This document shows, in pieces, positions 1 through 9,086 of a stretch of DNA of 64,000 nt. The DNA lies in contig JAJEHS010000006.1 in NCBI GenBank assembly GCA_022823605.1, forward strand, positions 655,001 to 719,000, written 5' to 3'. Each line of letters begins with the position of its first letter. Position 1 is the first letter of the stretch. A program made the position numbers and the translations under genes. Under the pieces are notes generated by a model. That model made no database searches and had not been told where the DNA came from. It saw only the letters and a program-made list of their open reading frames with translations. This DNA comes from Paracoccaceae bacterium. Lineage in GTDB: Bacteria; Pseudomonadota; Alphaproteobacteria; Rhodobacterales; Rhodobacteraceae.

Positions 1-2
1 AA

Positions 3-206
3 CTGACTGAAGTCGTGAGGGATTTAAATCGTCATGATCCCAACAAGGATCAATCCTACTCTGAGCGACAACTCTTTGAAGAGGCCTATGGACGTTTGAC
101 CAAGGAAGTGGCAGCAGTCAAGCAAATCTCCATCCTGGAAGCAAAAGAGGTTATTTCAGACAACCTACTGCACAAGAAATCCAAGACAAAGGAACTAGCT
201 GCCTAA
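3..206 (+). CDS. C-terminal end of a protein that begins before the window
   Basis: The reading frame is open from the first bases of the window to a TAA at 204-206, so this is the 3' end of a gene rather than a small complete one; the GTG at 15 is probably internal. About 67 residues are visible. They are hydrophilic and helical, rich in Lys, Glu and Ala, with a basic tail ending in KELAA. No family is recognised. It is followed by an inverted repeat and then by a convergent lipoprotein gene. Confidence 0.5.
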   Translation: MTEVVRDLNRHDPNKDQSYSERQLFEEAYGRLTKEVAAVKQISILEAKEVISDNLLHKKSKTKELAA

Positions 207-218
207 GCATAGATTCTC

Positions 219-250
219 GATTGCTGGAAATGCATTCATTCCCAGCAATC
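219..250. terminator. Inverted repeat between convergent genes, possible terminator
   Basis: GATTGCTGG (219-227) pairs perfectly with CCAGCAATC (242-250) around a 14-base loop. It lies between the stop of the first gene (206) and the stop of the lipoprotein gene (289). No clean T-run follows on either strand, so factor-independent termination is only inferred. Confidence 0.4.
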
Positions 251-288
251 AAAATCAACCTTTTCAACAAAGGTTTCGTTCAATCCGA

Positions 289-819
289 TCAGTTTTGTTT
301 CCAGAATCCATTGGGTTGTCGGCAAGCACTGCCACTCTCGGTACCGGTTTGACCTCCATCGTTCCATACCGAATCAAAACCACGACACCTCAATCCATAT
401 TCTACCCAGGAATTGGTTGGATAAACGGTTCCGCTTGCACCTTGATATCTCCATCTTTCAGGTGCATTGTTTTCCAGTGCAGTCTGCAAGGCGAAGTTAT
501 GTGCCGATAAAATGCCATCATAGCGGGACTGGTCATACCTTGGAGTTGCAGTCTGAGTGGAAGCCTGTTGGGATCCTGTAGCTTGTTGATTTCCTCTATT
601 TGCTCTCTGATTTGCCAGCGAGTTTCCAATTATTGCACCCAGTCCGGCACCAATCAATGCACCCTCTTCCTTGTCAGCATCACTGGAAACAGCCATTCCC
701 ACACCAGCACCAATTGCTGCTCCACCCAAAGTACTGACGGTTTCATCATCCATTTCACAAGCAGCCAACGCAAATACCGAAATGCCTGCCAGTGCGATTC
801 CTAACTTATTCATCTGCAA
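289..819 (-). CDS. Glycine-zipper outer-membrane lipoprotein (17 kDa surface antigen-like)
   Basis: 176 residues. The N-terminus is a lipoprotein signal: a short basic start, a hydrophobic stretch and the lipobox LAAC with Cys at about residue 21. Residues about 30-70 are a glycine zipper (GGAAIGAGVGMAV, then GALIGAGLGAIIG) that probably inserts in the outer membrane. The C-terminal half has the pattern of the rickettsial 17 kDa surface antigen family: a Trp/Tyr-rich strand, then a Cys-containing strand and SACRQPNGFW near the end. A Met at residue 3 is an equally good start. The periplasmic domain probably has a structural envelope role, which is inferred from family only. It is convergent with the preceding gene and monocistronic as far as can be seen. 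Confidence 0.75.
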   Translation of the reverse strand: MQMNKLGIALAGISVFALAACEMDDETVSTLGGAAIGAGVGMAVSSDADKEEGALIGAGLGAIIGNSLANQRANRGNQQATGSQQASTQTATPRYDQSRYDGILSAHNFALQTALENNAPERWRYQGASGTVYPTNSWVEYGLRCRGFDSVWNDGGQTGTESGSACRQPNGFWKQN

Positions 820-1000
820 TCTCCGAAATTAAATTAAAATTATTTTCCTTTTTTATGCACAAACCTATTCTTGCAAAAACCGGAACGGGTATCAATTGAC
901 TAAAATGTTACTTCTACATTTTCCAAGTAAACCAATCATTGGAAAATTAGTTTTTTTTATCTGCTTGGCAAATAGCTAAAAGAAAAAAAATGGTAATACA

Positions 1001-1010
1001 ATGTATACAT
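1001..1010. promoter_or_regulatory. Palindrome ATGTATACAT upstream of threonine aldolase gene
   Basis: A perfect 10-base palindrome built on GTATAC lies 65 bases before the ltaE start. GTATAC cores are typical of GntR/FCD operators, and a GntR/FCD regulator is encoded at 51.8-52.5 kb, but a link between the two is speculation. Confidence 0.2.
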
Positions 1011-1074
1011 TTGAAATCCTATTCTATGGCTAATCAGGATTAATTTCAATTCAAAGTTAATCGGGAAAAAACAT

Positions 1075-2133
1075 ATGTATGACAATTCAGATATGGTCAA
1101 TCGCTCCAATTCCCTCAAAGGGGATTTCAGGAGTGATACCGTAACCCAACCCACCGAAGGAATGCTTCAGGCCATGGCAAGTACGCCAGTGGGTGATGAT
1201 GTCTATGGTGATGATCCCTCCGTAAACGAACTTCAGGCAAGATTTGCAGCACTGGTTGGGAAGGAAATGAGTGTTTTTTTTCCATCTGGAACCCAATCCA
1301 ATCTTGCTGCTATCCTAACACATTGCGGTCGAGGAAGTGACCTCCTGGTCGGTAACAAATACCATACCTATGTTTTTGAAGCTGGAGGTGCTTCGGTACT
1401 AGGAGGTATCTCGTTTACTCCACTCCCTACCGAAGAGGATGGTTCCATCAGTAATGAGAGTATAGCATCTCATGTAAAACCGGACGATCCGCATTTTCCT
1501 GAGACAAGACTTCTGTGCTTGGAAAATACCGTATCTGGAAATGCTCTGACCGTGGATGTGCTAAAGGAAAACGCTGCCACAGCCAGGAAATTTGGATTGG
1601 GAGTACACCTTGATGGTGCCCGCCTATTCAATGCTGCCATCGAATTGAATGTCAATCCAATTGAAATCGCCAATATTGCAGATACTGTTTCCGTTTGCCT
1701 TTCAAAAGGCTTGGGCGCACCTGTCGGCACTTTACTGGCTGGACCTTCCCGTCTCGAAAGATCAATTAAAAGAAATCGCAAGATTCTTGGTGGAGGGATG
1801 CGTCAATCAGGGTATTTGGCTGCCGCCGGACTATACGCCCTTGATAATCATGTCAACAGGCTTGCTGAAGACCACTACAGGGCCAGGCTATTGGCCGATT
1901 CCCTAGAGGATTTGGCTGAAAGGAGAGGGGTTGGGATAATTCAAAAAACCAATATGGTATTTTTTGAACCCCATCCGAATGATCATCAACCCCTGCTTGA
2001 TCATTTGCGTTCGGATGGCTTTCTGGTAACGGGGAAAAAACCTGCGTTTCGTTTTGTCACACATTTGGGAATTGATGACCGGGACGTTGAAATGTTCGTT
2101 TATTCCATCAAGAATTTTTACAAGGGAAAATAA
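1075..2133 (+). CDS. ltaE: Low-specificity L-threonine aldolase
   Basis: 352 residues, the normal length for this fold-type I PLP enzyme, which cleaves threonine and allo-threonine to glycine and acetaldehyde in the cytoplasm. The family N-terminus appears as DFRSDTVTQPT (residues 17-27). The PLP-stacking and phosphate-binding region is around SGTQSN (71-76), the HLDGAR motif carries the cofactor-binding Asp (180), and the Schiff-base lysine is K211 in CLSKGLGAPVG. The ATG at 1075 gives a short extension; ATG 1093 (residue 7) is an alternative start, and neither has a strong Shine-Dalgarno. It stands alone, with the next gene convergent. Confidence 0.9.
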   Translation: MYDNSDMVNRSNSLKGDFRSDTVTQPTEGMLQAMASTPVGDDVYGDDPSVNELQARFAALVGKEMSVFFPSGTQSNLAAILTHCGRGSDLLVGNKYHTYVFEAGGASVLGGISFTPLPTEEDGSISNESIASHVKPDDPHFPETRLLCLENTVSGNALTVDVLKENAATARKFGLGVHLDGARLFNAAIELNVNPIEIANIADTVSVCLSKGLGAPVGTLLAGPSRLERSIKRNRKILGGGMRQSGYLAAAGLYALDNHVNRLAEDHYRARLLADSLEDLAERRGVGIIQKTNMVFFEPHPNDHQPLLDHLRSDGFLVTGKKPAFRFVTHLGIDDRDVEMFVYSIKNFYKGK

Positions 2134-2152
2134 TTTTCAACCAATAAACGGA

Positions 2153-2719
2153 TTACTTTTTGAACAACCTGAATTTTAACCCATAGAATCGATCAACAAC
2201 CCAAATGGAAAAAAGTCTCCAGAGGCGCCAGATAACCAGAAGTAAAACAACCACGATTCCAATTCCGAAATATCTGAACCAATTAAGGGGTTTCGTTTCA
2301 CCGGGCCGCAATTCCCTGATACTGGTTACATTGGGATAGATCGAAAAGGTCCTGCTTCTGATTCCATAATGATTGACCAAAACCCGCTCGATACCTTCAC
2401 CGGCCATTCTCTGGGCCTGTGCCTGGATATCGCCACTATCGAATTTCAGGTAGGGGGGCCATCTCCATCCGGTATCCTCATTGCGATATACCCTTTCCTG
2501 ATCTGTACCAAAATTGACGCCATTGATAAATCGAATATCTCGATTCAGGGTTTCACCGGTACCTCCCCTGACCCAGAAAACTGGATTAGAACCCACCTCG
2601 GTTCTGACGACTTCTGTACCAACGATGGTTACTACATCCTTTGACGGGAGAGTATAATGCGTAAGAAAGAAGACAATTGAAAGTATTACAAAAGTGAGGA
2701 GGTATTTGATATATTTCAT
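2153..2719 (-). CDS. DUF1523 family membrane protein
   Basis: 188 residues. There is a transmembrane helix at about residues 5-24, a periplasmic domain of about 115 residues and a second helix at about 147-168 followed by a short basic tail. The periplasmic part shows the family features HYTLPSKDVVTIVGTEV, the stretch RDIRFINGV, YRNEDTGWRWPPY and a KFDS motif, which match DUF1523 proteins known mostly from Rhodobacterales-type genomes. The function is unknown. Its main value here is taxonomic. It is transcribed alone, convergent with ltaE. Confidence 0.75.
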   Translation of the reverse strand: MKYIKYLLTFVILSIVFFLTHYTLPSKDVVTIVGTEVVRTEVGSNPVFWVRGGTGETLNRDIRFINGVNFGTDQERVYRNEDTGWRWPPYLKFDSGDIQAQAQRMAGEGIERVLVNHYGIRSRTFSIYPNVTSIRELRPGETKPLNWFRYFGIGIVVVLLLVIWRLWRLFSIWVVDRFYGLKFRLFKK

Positions 2720-2823
2720 TTTTCTCTATTCATTTATGTAGATGCAATTAATACCATCATTTGAAAAATTGTATTTGTTTTCGCATACTCCTAGTGATCA
2801 AAACATTACAATAAGCAAAATTT

Positions 2824-4113
2824 ATGAATATTAAAGAGCGACTGTTTGCCGAGATTGATGACCGTCAGGACGATCTGATTGCATTGACACGGGAATTGGT
2901 TGCCATGCCTACTCTCAATCCTCCGGGTGACAATTACCTCGAAATTTGTGAATACCTGAAGGCAAGGTTTGAGAAGTCCGGAATGCAGACAGAACTGGTA
3001 AGGGCCGAGGGTGCGCTAGGTGACAGCGACAAATACCCCCGATGGAACATAATAGGACGCAAAGAAGGCAATCATAGTGGGGATTGCATACATTTCAACT
3101 CTCATACGGACGTGGTCCACGTTGGTGAAAATTGGACCAAAGAACCTTTTGGTGGTGAAATCGAGGATGGCAGGATTTATGGCCGTGGAACCTGTGACAT
3201 GAAAGGCGGGATGGCGACGTCGATAGTTGCCGTTGAAAGTTTTCTTGCCATTTGCCCCGAATTCTCGGGCTCTGTTGAAATATCTGGAACGGCTGATGAA
3301 GAATCAGGTGGTTATAGTGGAGTTGCCTGGCTGGCTGAACGGGGCTGGTTTTCTCCCACAAGGGTCCAGCATGTCATTATACCAGAACCCTTGAACAAAG
3401 ATCGTATCTGTCTTGGTCACCGTGGTGTATGGTGGGCCGAAATCGAGACCAAGGGGAGAATTGCTCATGGTTGCATGCCATTTTTGGGCGATTGTGCCAT
3501 AAGGCATATGGGAGCTGTCATACGGGAAATGGAAGAAGCTCTTTATCCTCTGCTAGCATCCAAAACGACCAACTACCCCATTGTTCCAGAAGGAGCTCGT
3601 CAATCAACCATGAATCTCAATTCAATTCATGGAGGCGAAAAGGAACAGGATAGTGACTTTGCCGGTTTTTCAGCCCCATGTGTTCCCGATCTGTGCCGAA
3701 TCAGAATTGATCGAAGATTTCTCCCTGAAGAATCAATCGAGAGTGTAAAATCCGAAATTGAAAAAATGCTGGAATCCATTAAGACCAAACGACCTGACTT
3801 TGAATATTCTGTAACCGAAATGTTCAGCGTACCCTCGATCTTAACAGAAAAAGATGCGCCAATCGTGCAGTCGGTACATAAATCCATACAAGAAGTATTG
3901 GGGGGATCACCGGAATATGTTATTTCTCCAGGTACGTACGACCAAAAACATATTGACCGCATTGGGAAATTGAAAAACTGTATCGCCTATGGACCCGGAA
4001 TTCTGGATTTGGCTCATCAACCGGACGAGTGGGTCGGGATACAGGATATGGTTGACAGTGCCAAGGTAATGGCATGTACAATCTTTGATTTACTCTGCAA
4101 GGAGAAAAATTAG
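2824..4113 (+). CDS. M20 family metallopeptidase (ArgE/DapE-like deacylase)
   Basis: 429 residues. The M20 di-zinc layout is complete: a metal His in the NSHTDVVH stretch, a bridging Asp in GRGTCDMKGG, the catalytic Glu pair in TADEESGG, and a C-terminal Lys-His stretch (DQKHID). The lid/dimerisation domain lies between. Such enzymes hydrolyse N-acyl amino acids or small peptides, and the substrate cannot be read from the sequence. The next gene, an oligopeptide-type binding protein, starts 22 bases after its stop with its own strong Shine-Dalgarno. The pair probably forms an operon for uptake and hydrolysis of a peptide or acyl-amino acid. Confidence 0.85.
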   Translation: MNIKERLFAEIDDRQDDLIALTRELVAMPTLNPPGDNYLEICEYLKARFEKSGMQTELVRAEGALGDSDKYPRWNIIGRKEGNHSGDCIHFNSHTDVVHVGENWTKEPFGGEIEDGRIYGRGTCDMKGGMATSIVAVESFLAICPEFSGSVEISGTADEESGGYSGVAWLAERGWFSPTRVQHVIIPEPLNKDRICLGHRGVWWAEIETKGRIAHGCMPFLGDCAIRHMGAVIREMEEALYPLLASKTTNYPIVPEGARQSTMNLNSIHGGEKEQDSDFAGFSAPCVPDLCRIRIDRRFLPEESIESVKSEIEKMLESIKTKRPDFEYSVTEMFSVPSILTEKDAPIVQSVHKSIQEVLGGSPEYVISPGTYDQKHIDRIGKLKNCIAYGPGILDLAHQPDEWVGIQDMVDSAKVMACTIFDLLCKEKN

Positions 4114-4135
4114 CAACAATATAGGAGGTAATTTA

Positions 4136-5626
4136 ATGAGACATAATCAATTGATGACCATAATTTTGGCCAGTTTGACCTTGGTCGCTGGAATGATTGG
4201 TCCGCTTAAAGCTGCCGATCAATCAATCACAATTGGAATGCAGTTGGAACCGCCACACCTTGATCCTACAGGTGGAGCCGCAGCTGCAATCGATGAAGTG
4301 GTTTACGCCAACATTTTCGAAGGCTTGACCCGATATGCTTCCGATGGTTCGATTCTTCCGGGATTGGCACATAGTTGGGACATTTCGGATGATGGTCTGG
4401 TTTACACATTTCATCTGAGATCTGGGGTAAAGTTCCATGATGGAGCAGAATTTGATGCAAGTGATGTGAAATTCTCGCTTGATCGGGCCCGGGCCGAAGA
4501 TTCAACCAATGCCCAAAAGGCCTTGTTTGCCGGGATTAGTGACGTTACAGTCATTGATGCAACAACCGTACAGATTACCCTGAGTAATCCGAACGGTTCC
4601 TTCCCGACCAACATGGCTTGGGGTGATGCCATCATCCTTGATCCGGCAACAGCTGATAATGCAGGTGTGAATCCTGTTGGTACCGGACCATTCATGTTCC
4701 ATGAAAGAAGGGAAGGCGATCAGATTACCATTGTAAGGAATCCTGATTATTGGGGAGAGGCGGTAGCCCTCGATTCTGCCACCTTTAAATTTATCTCAGA
4801 TCCCACAGCAGCATTTGGTGCCTTGATGGCTGGTGATATTGATGCTTTTCCAGCATTCCCCAGTCCCGAAACACTTGTGCAGTTTGAATCCGACCCCAAT
4901 TTCAAGGTGATCATTGGGTCAACCGAAGGTGAAACGATCCTTTCCACCAACAATAAAAGTGAATTGCTTTCGGATGTCAGGGTGAGAAAAGCCATAGCAC
5001 ACGCGATTAACCGACAGGAAATAATTGATGGTGCAATGTTTGGGTATGGCACTCCGATCGGAACACATTTCGCACCACACAATCCTGACTATCTTGATTT
5101 GACTTCCAATTCTGCCCATGATCCGGAAATGTCTAAATCACTTTTGGCTGAAGCAGGTCATCCTGATGGCATAACCTTGAGATTGGCTTTACCCCCTCCC
5201 TCTTATGCTCGCAGGGGCGGTGAAATCATTGCTGCTCAGCTGAGGGCCGTTGGCATTGAAACCGAAGTTTCCAATCTGGATTGGGGGCAATGGTTGGAGC
5301 AGGTCTTCAGGAACAAGGATTATGACTTGACCATTGTCAGTCATACAGAACCCACTGATATCAATATTTATGCCCGTCCTGATTACTACTTCCAGTACGA
5401 TAGTGCGGAATTCCAGGATGTCATGAACCAGTTGAATCTTGCTACCGATCCGGCTGAAAGAACAGAACTAGCGCATAAAGCCCAGCAGATTATTGCCAAT
5501 GATTATGTCAACGGATATTTGTTCCAGCTGGCCAAGCTTGGTGTTGCAAATGCCAAAATTGTGGGTTTGTGGGAAAATTCGCCTGCCCAAGCCAATGATT
5601 TGACCCAAGTCTATTGGGAAAACTAA
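4136..5626 (+). CDS. ABC transporter substrate-binding protein, family 5 (dipeptide/oligopeptide type)
   Basis: 496 residues. ATG 4136 is chosen over an upstream in-frame TTG-type start because AGGAGG lies 8 bases before it and a clean signal peptide follows (cleavage near residue 28, ..LKAAD). The mature protein has the DppA/OppA features: EPPHLDPTGG at the start, the ANIFEGL strand, the HSWDISDDGLVYTFHLR motif and FHDGAEFDASDVKFSLDRA. It binds the solute in the periplasm and delivers it to a DppBC-type permease. The only such permease in the window converges on it from the other strand and ends at the same hairpin, so the two operons probably form one importer. Confidence 0.88.
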   Translation: MRHNQLMTIILASLTLVAGMIGPLKAADQSITIGMQLEPPHLDPTGGAAAAIDEVVYANIFEGLTRYASDGSILPGLAHSWDISDDGLVYTFHLRSGVKFHDGAEFDASDVKFSLDRARAEDSTNAQKALFAGISDVTVIDATTVQITLSNPNGSFPTNMAWGDAIILDPATADNAGVNPVGTGPFMFHERREGDQITIVRNPDYWGEAVALDSATFKFISDPTAAFGALMAGDIDAFPAFPSPETLVQFESDPNFKVIIGSTEGETILSTNNKSELLSDVRVRKAIAHAINRQEIIDGAMFGYGTPIGTHFAPHNPDYLDLTSNSAHDPEMSKSLLAEAGHPDGITLRLALPPPSYARRGGEIIAAQLRAVGIETEVSNLDWGQWLEQVFRNKDYDLTIVSHTEPTDINIYARPDYYFQYDSAEFQDVMNQLNLATDPAERTELAHKAQQIIANDYVNGYLFQLAKLGVANAKIVGLWENSPAQANDLTQVYWEN

Positions 5627-5636
5627 ATACAATTCA

Positions 5637-5665
5637 ATACCACACGGGGTTAACCCGTGTGGTAT
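5637..5665. terminator. Strong bidirectional terminator hairpin
   Basis: A perfect 12-base stem, ATACCACACGGG (5637-5648) with CCCGTGTGGTAT (5654-5665), closes on a 5-base loop. It sits 11 bases after the binding-protein stop. On the minus strand the stop codon of the ABC ATPase (5650-5652) lies in the loop, so the hairpin serves both convergent operons and encodes the last residues of the ATPase. Confidence 0.75.
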
Positions 5666-7272
5666 CCTTGGTTTGTTTCTTCTTTGACCCACTCCGCAGG
5701 GATTCTAGGGGAAGCTTGGAGTAAACGTTTGGTATAATCATGTTGTGGGCGGTCAAAAATCCTGTCAGTTCTTCCCTCTTCAATAATTTTACCGCCCTGC
5801 ATGACCAGAACCCGGTCAGTAACTGCTCTTACAACAGTCAAATCGTGACTTATAAAGAGGTAGGACAGGTTATGTTGTACCTGCAGTTCATTCAGCAAAT
5901 CCAATATCTGAGCCCTGATCGATACATCAAGGGCGGAAACGGCCTCGTCCAGAATAACCAGATCCGGTTTGATAACCATGGCTCTGGCAATGGCAATCCG
6001 TTGTCTTTGGCCTCCTGAAAATTCATGTATGTACTTATCAACATCTGTTTCCCTGAGACCAACCTCAAGCAGGGCAGTAATAACCCGCTCCCTTTGTTCT
6101 GATACACTCAAGGATTTTTCCAGCAGGTGAAATGGTTCTGCAACAAGTCGCCCGACCTTGTGCCTGGGGTTGAAGGATCCAAAGGGATCCTGAAACACGA
6201 CCTGCATTTTTTTCCTGAGGGAATGCGGCATTTTTCGGCCAGATATAACCTCTACCCCATCCACGGTAATTTGTCCCTTCTGGAGTGGGTCCAAACCCAG
6301 AATTGTTCTTGAGAGAGTCGATTTGCCGCAACCCGACTCACCAACCAGCCCCAAACTTTCTCCTTTGCTGATTGAGAAACTGACACCCCTTATGGCCACA
6401 TTGTAATTTTGCTTGTCGAGTATCCTTTTGTTGGGCAGTTTATATGCTCTATAAACCTCCCTCACCTCAAGAAAACTAACACCTCTGGTTTTGGTTTTTG
6501 TCTCCGGGATATAGTTTGAGGCAGCAAACAGTTTTTTGGAATAATCATGTTTCATATCCTGAAACAATTCCCTGGTTGTTTCCATTTCCACAATTCTTCC
6601 CGTTTGCATGACGGCAACCTTGTCTGCCATTTTGGCTATAACCGCCAGATCATGGGTGATAAACAGCAGGGACATTTGTTCTTCTTTTACAAGAAGTTTC
6701 AACAGGTCGAGGATTTGGGCCTGGGTTGATACATCCAATGCCGTAGTGGGTTCATCGGCAATGAGAATTTTGGGCCGCAGGGCGATGGCCAATGCTATGC
6801 ACACCCGTTGGCGTTGGCCGCCCGAGATTTCATGTGGATACAGATCAGGTGAAAACCTGTTTGTGGGCATTTCGACCCGGGCCAATTTTTCACGAGCAAT
6901 GGTCATGGCCTCCGACCGAGAATACCCACCATGAATAATGAGGGTTTCAGCTACCTGATTTCCTATGGTCATGACAGGATTCAAGGCAGTCATGGGTTCC
7001 TGAAAGATCATTCCGATATCCCTGCCCCGAATTGAGCACATTTCCCTTTCGGAAAGATCAATCAAATTTTTCCCGTCAAGGATGATTTGTCCAGTACGAT
7101 CCGAACCCCTTGGCAATAAATTCATCAGAGCGAGTGCCGTCATTGACTTGCCGGAACCCGATTCACCTACAAAACCGAATACTTCTCCTTGATCAACGGT
7201 AAATTCTACATCTTTCAGTATCACTTCCTCGTTAATGGATATATTGAGGCCTGAAACGGTAAGCAACGTCAT
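5650..7272 (-). CDS. Fused DppD-DppF type ABC transporter ATPase
   Basis: 540 residues carrying two complete ABC domains. Domain 1 has Walker A GESGSGKS (36-43), a Q-loop FQEPMTALNP, signature ISGGQRQR and Walker B ILIADEPTTALD. Domain 2 repeats these with GESGCGKS near 315, VFQDPFGSFNP, FSGGQRQRIAIARA and LVILDEAVSALD. Family proteins of this kind power dipeptide, oligopeptide or nickel uptake; the fusion replaces separate DppD and DppF. Its start overlaps the end of the upstream permease gene by 4 bases, so it is translationally coupled. The stop lies within the terminator loop. Confidence 0.92.
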   Translation of the reverse strand: MTLLTVSGLNISINEEVILKDVEFTVDQGEVFGFVGESGSGKSMTALALMNLLPRGSDRTGQIILDGKNLIDLSEREMCSIRGRDIGMIFQEPMTALNPVMTIGNQVAETLIIHGGYSRSEAMTIAREKLARVEMPTNRFSPDLYPHEISGGQRQRVCIALAIALRPKILIADEPTTALDVSTQAQILDLLKLLVKEEQMSLLFITHDLAVIAKMADKVAVMQTGRIVEMETTRELFQDMKHDYSKKLFAASNYIPETKTKTRGVSFLEVREVYRAYKLPNKRILDKQNYNVAIRGVSFSISKGESLGLVGESGCGKSTLSRTILGLDPLQKGQITVDGVEVISGRKMPHSLRKKMQVVFQDPFGSFNPRHKVGRLVAEPFHLLEKSLSVSEQRERVITALLEVGLRETDVDKYIHEFSGGQRQRIAIARAMVIKPDLVILDEAVSALDVSIRAQILDLLNELQVQHNLSYLFISHDLTVVRAVTDRVLVMQGGKIIEEGRTDRIFDRPQHDYTKRLLQASPRIPAEWVKEETNQGYHTG

Positions 7273-8090
7273 TGTCTTACCTTCCTCAATCGTGGATCCA
7301 GATAGTCCCTCAAGCCGTCTCCCAACATGTTCAGACCCAATACCATGGCAACGATTGCCAATCCAGGTATGAAGGCCAATCTGGGATTGGTATAAATCAG
7401 GGTTTGGGCATCAGCAAGCATTCGGCCCCAGCTTGGGGTTGGTGGTTGGGCTCCGAGGCCAATATAGGAAAGTCCTGCCTCTGCCAATATCCCCAGTGAA
7501 AATTGAATGGTGCCCTGAACCAACAACAGGTTAATGATATTGGGTAGAATATGTTCAGCGGAAATTCTTGTCTTTCCCTTGCCGGCAACTCTGGCCGCCA
7601 TTATGAATTCCAGTGTCCAGAGACTTAATGCAGCTCCCCTGGATACCCTGGCAAAGACCGGTATATTGAATATACCGATGGCCAGAATTGCATTAAATGC
7701 CGACGGTCCGAATACTGCTGTTATCAGTATTGCGATTACCAGGGAAGGAAAGGCAAAAACAAGGTCATTGCTTCGCATGATCAAATCGTCAAAGATGCTT
7801 CGTCTGTTTGCAGCAGCTGCCAAACCCAGCGGTACGCCGACCAACATGCCGATACCGACTGCTACGAGGGCAACACTTATTGATGTCCTTGCCCCAACCA
7901 TGATCATGGATAAAATATCCCGTCCGAAGTGATCAGTTCCCAAAATATATCGCCATTCAGGCGATTTCAGTTTTTCGGATATGTTCAATACCTCGACCGG
8001 ATAAGGCGTCCAAACCAGCGAGACAAGTGCCAAAACCAGAAAGAAGGAAGAGAGGAATGCACCAAACAATAATTGGGTAGGTATTCTCAT
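7269..8090 (-). CDS. ABC transporter permease, DppC type
   Basis: 273 residues. About six membrane segments are visible, with the BPD_transp_1 core and the coupling-helix EAA-type region AARVAGKGKTRISAEHILPN that contacts the ATPase. The N-terminal periplasmic stretch contains YILGTDHFGRDILS, diagnostic of DppC/OppC subunits. It overlaps dppB by 4 bases upstream and the ATPase by 4 bases downstream, giving a tight three-gene unit. Substrate is unknown; the neighbours suggest peptides or acylated amino acids. Confidence 0.92.
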   Translation of the reverse strand: MRIPTQLLFGAFLSSFFLVLALVSLVWTPYPVEVLNISEKLKSPEWRYILGTDHFGRDILSMIMVGARTSISVALVAVGIGMLVGVPLGLAAAANRRSIFDDLIMRSNDLVFAFPSLVIAILITAVFGPSAFNAILAIGIFNIPVFARVSRGAALSLWTLEFIMAARVAGKGKTRISAEHILPNIINLLLVQGTIQFSLGILAEAGLSYIGLGAQPPTPSWGRMLADAQTLIYTNPRLAFIPGLAIVAMVLGLNMLGDGLRDYLDPRLRKVRQ

Positions 8091-9034
8091 CCCCCCCTCC
8101 TTAACCTTGGATCAACCATGGCGTAGGTTAGATCAACAAGGAAGTTGACCACGATCACAGCAAAAACCATCAGCATGACAACACTTTCAACAACAATCAG
8201 GTCCCGTTGTATAATCGCTTGAAAGATCAACCGTCCCAGTCCCGGTAAGAAGAAAACATTTTCAATGATGATTGCGCCCGCAAGAAGAAACGAGAATTGA
8301 AGTCCCAGAATGGTAAGAACCGGGATCATGGCATTTCTAAGGGCATGTTTGATCAATACCCTTCGCTGAGACAACCCCTTGGCCCTGGCTGTTCTGATAT
8401 AATCCTGCGATAAAGTATCAATCAAGGCAGATCGCATGACCCGTGCCAGGATTGATGCCTGGGTTAAAGCCAATGCAATTGCTGGAAGGGTGAGTGATTT
8501 GATGCCGTACCAGAAACCGGCATCCCATCCCGAAAATCCCCCGGCCGAGAACCAGCGCAAATTAATGGCAAAAAACAGGACCAGAAGCATGGCGAACCAA
8601 AAATTGGGTACGGCTATCCCCAGCTGGGTAAAGCCCATTATGCCGAAATCTGCTGTACCACCTCTTTTCGAAGCAGCTATCAACCCGACTGGAAATGCTA
8701 TAGCAGTTGACAGGAGAAGCGCATACAGGGCAAGTGGCAAAGACACCTGTATTCGATCAACCACTAGTTCCGAAATTGGTACCTTGTAGGTGTAGGAAAT
8801 CCCGAAATCACCAACAACCAAGCCGGATACCCAATCAAAGTACCTGATCAGTGGCGTCTGATCCAATCCGAGTTCTGCCTTCAGTGAAGCTACTGTTTCT
8901 GGTGAGGCATTAAGACCCAACATGAAGGAGGCTGGATCGCCGGGTATGATTTCAATGACAAAAAATATGACCAGGCTGGCTACGGCCAAACTCAACAGAA
9001 GAGAAATAATTCTTGATAACAGGTAATGAAGCAT
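8087..9034 (-). CDS. ABC transporter permease, DppB type
   Basis: 315 residues. The N-terminus LLSRIISLLLSLAVASLVIF and the following EIIPGDPASFMLG are typical of DppB/OppB. The coupling region is DYIRTARAKGLSQRRVLIKH. It is the first gene of the permease-ATPase unit, partnering the DppC-type subunit in the inner membrane. The J-domain gene ends 52 bases upstream on the same strand and may be co-transcribed, though it has no obvious functional tie. Confidence 0.92.
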   Translation of the reverse strand: MLHYLLSRIISLLLSLAVASLVIFFVIEIIPGDPASFMLGLNASPETVASLKAELGLDQTPLIRYFDWVSGLVVGDFGISYTYKVPISELVVDRIQVSLPLALYALLLSTAIAFPVGLIAASKRGGTADFGIMGFTQLGIAVPNFWFAMLLVLFFAINLRWFSAGGFSGWDAGFWYGIKSLTLPAIALALTQASILARVMRSALIDTLSQDYIRTARAKGLSQRRVLIKHALRNAMIPVLTILGLQFSFLLAGAIIIENVFFLPGLGRLIFQAIIQRDLIVVESVVMLMVFAVIVVNFLVDLTYAMVDPRLRRGG

Positions 9035-9086
9035 CAGGTACCCAGATACGAGTTCAAACCATTATACCCAAGTAACAAGTAAAATG

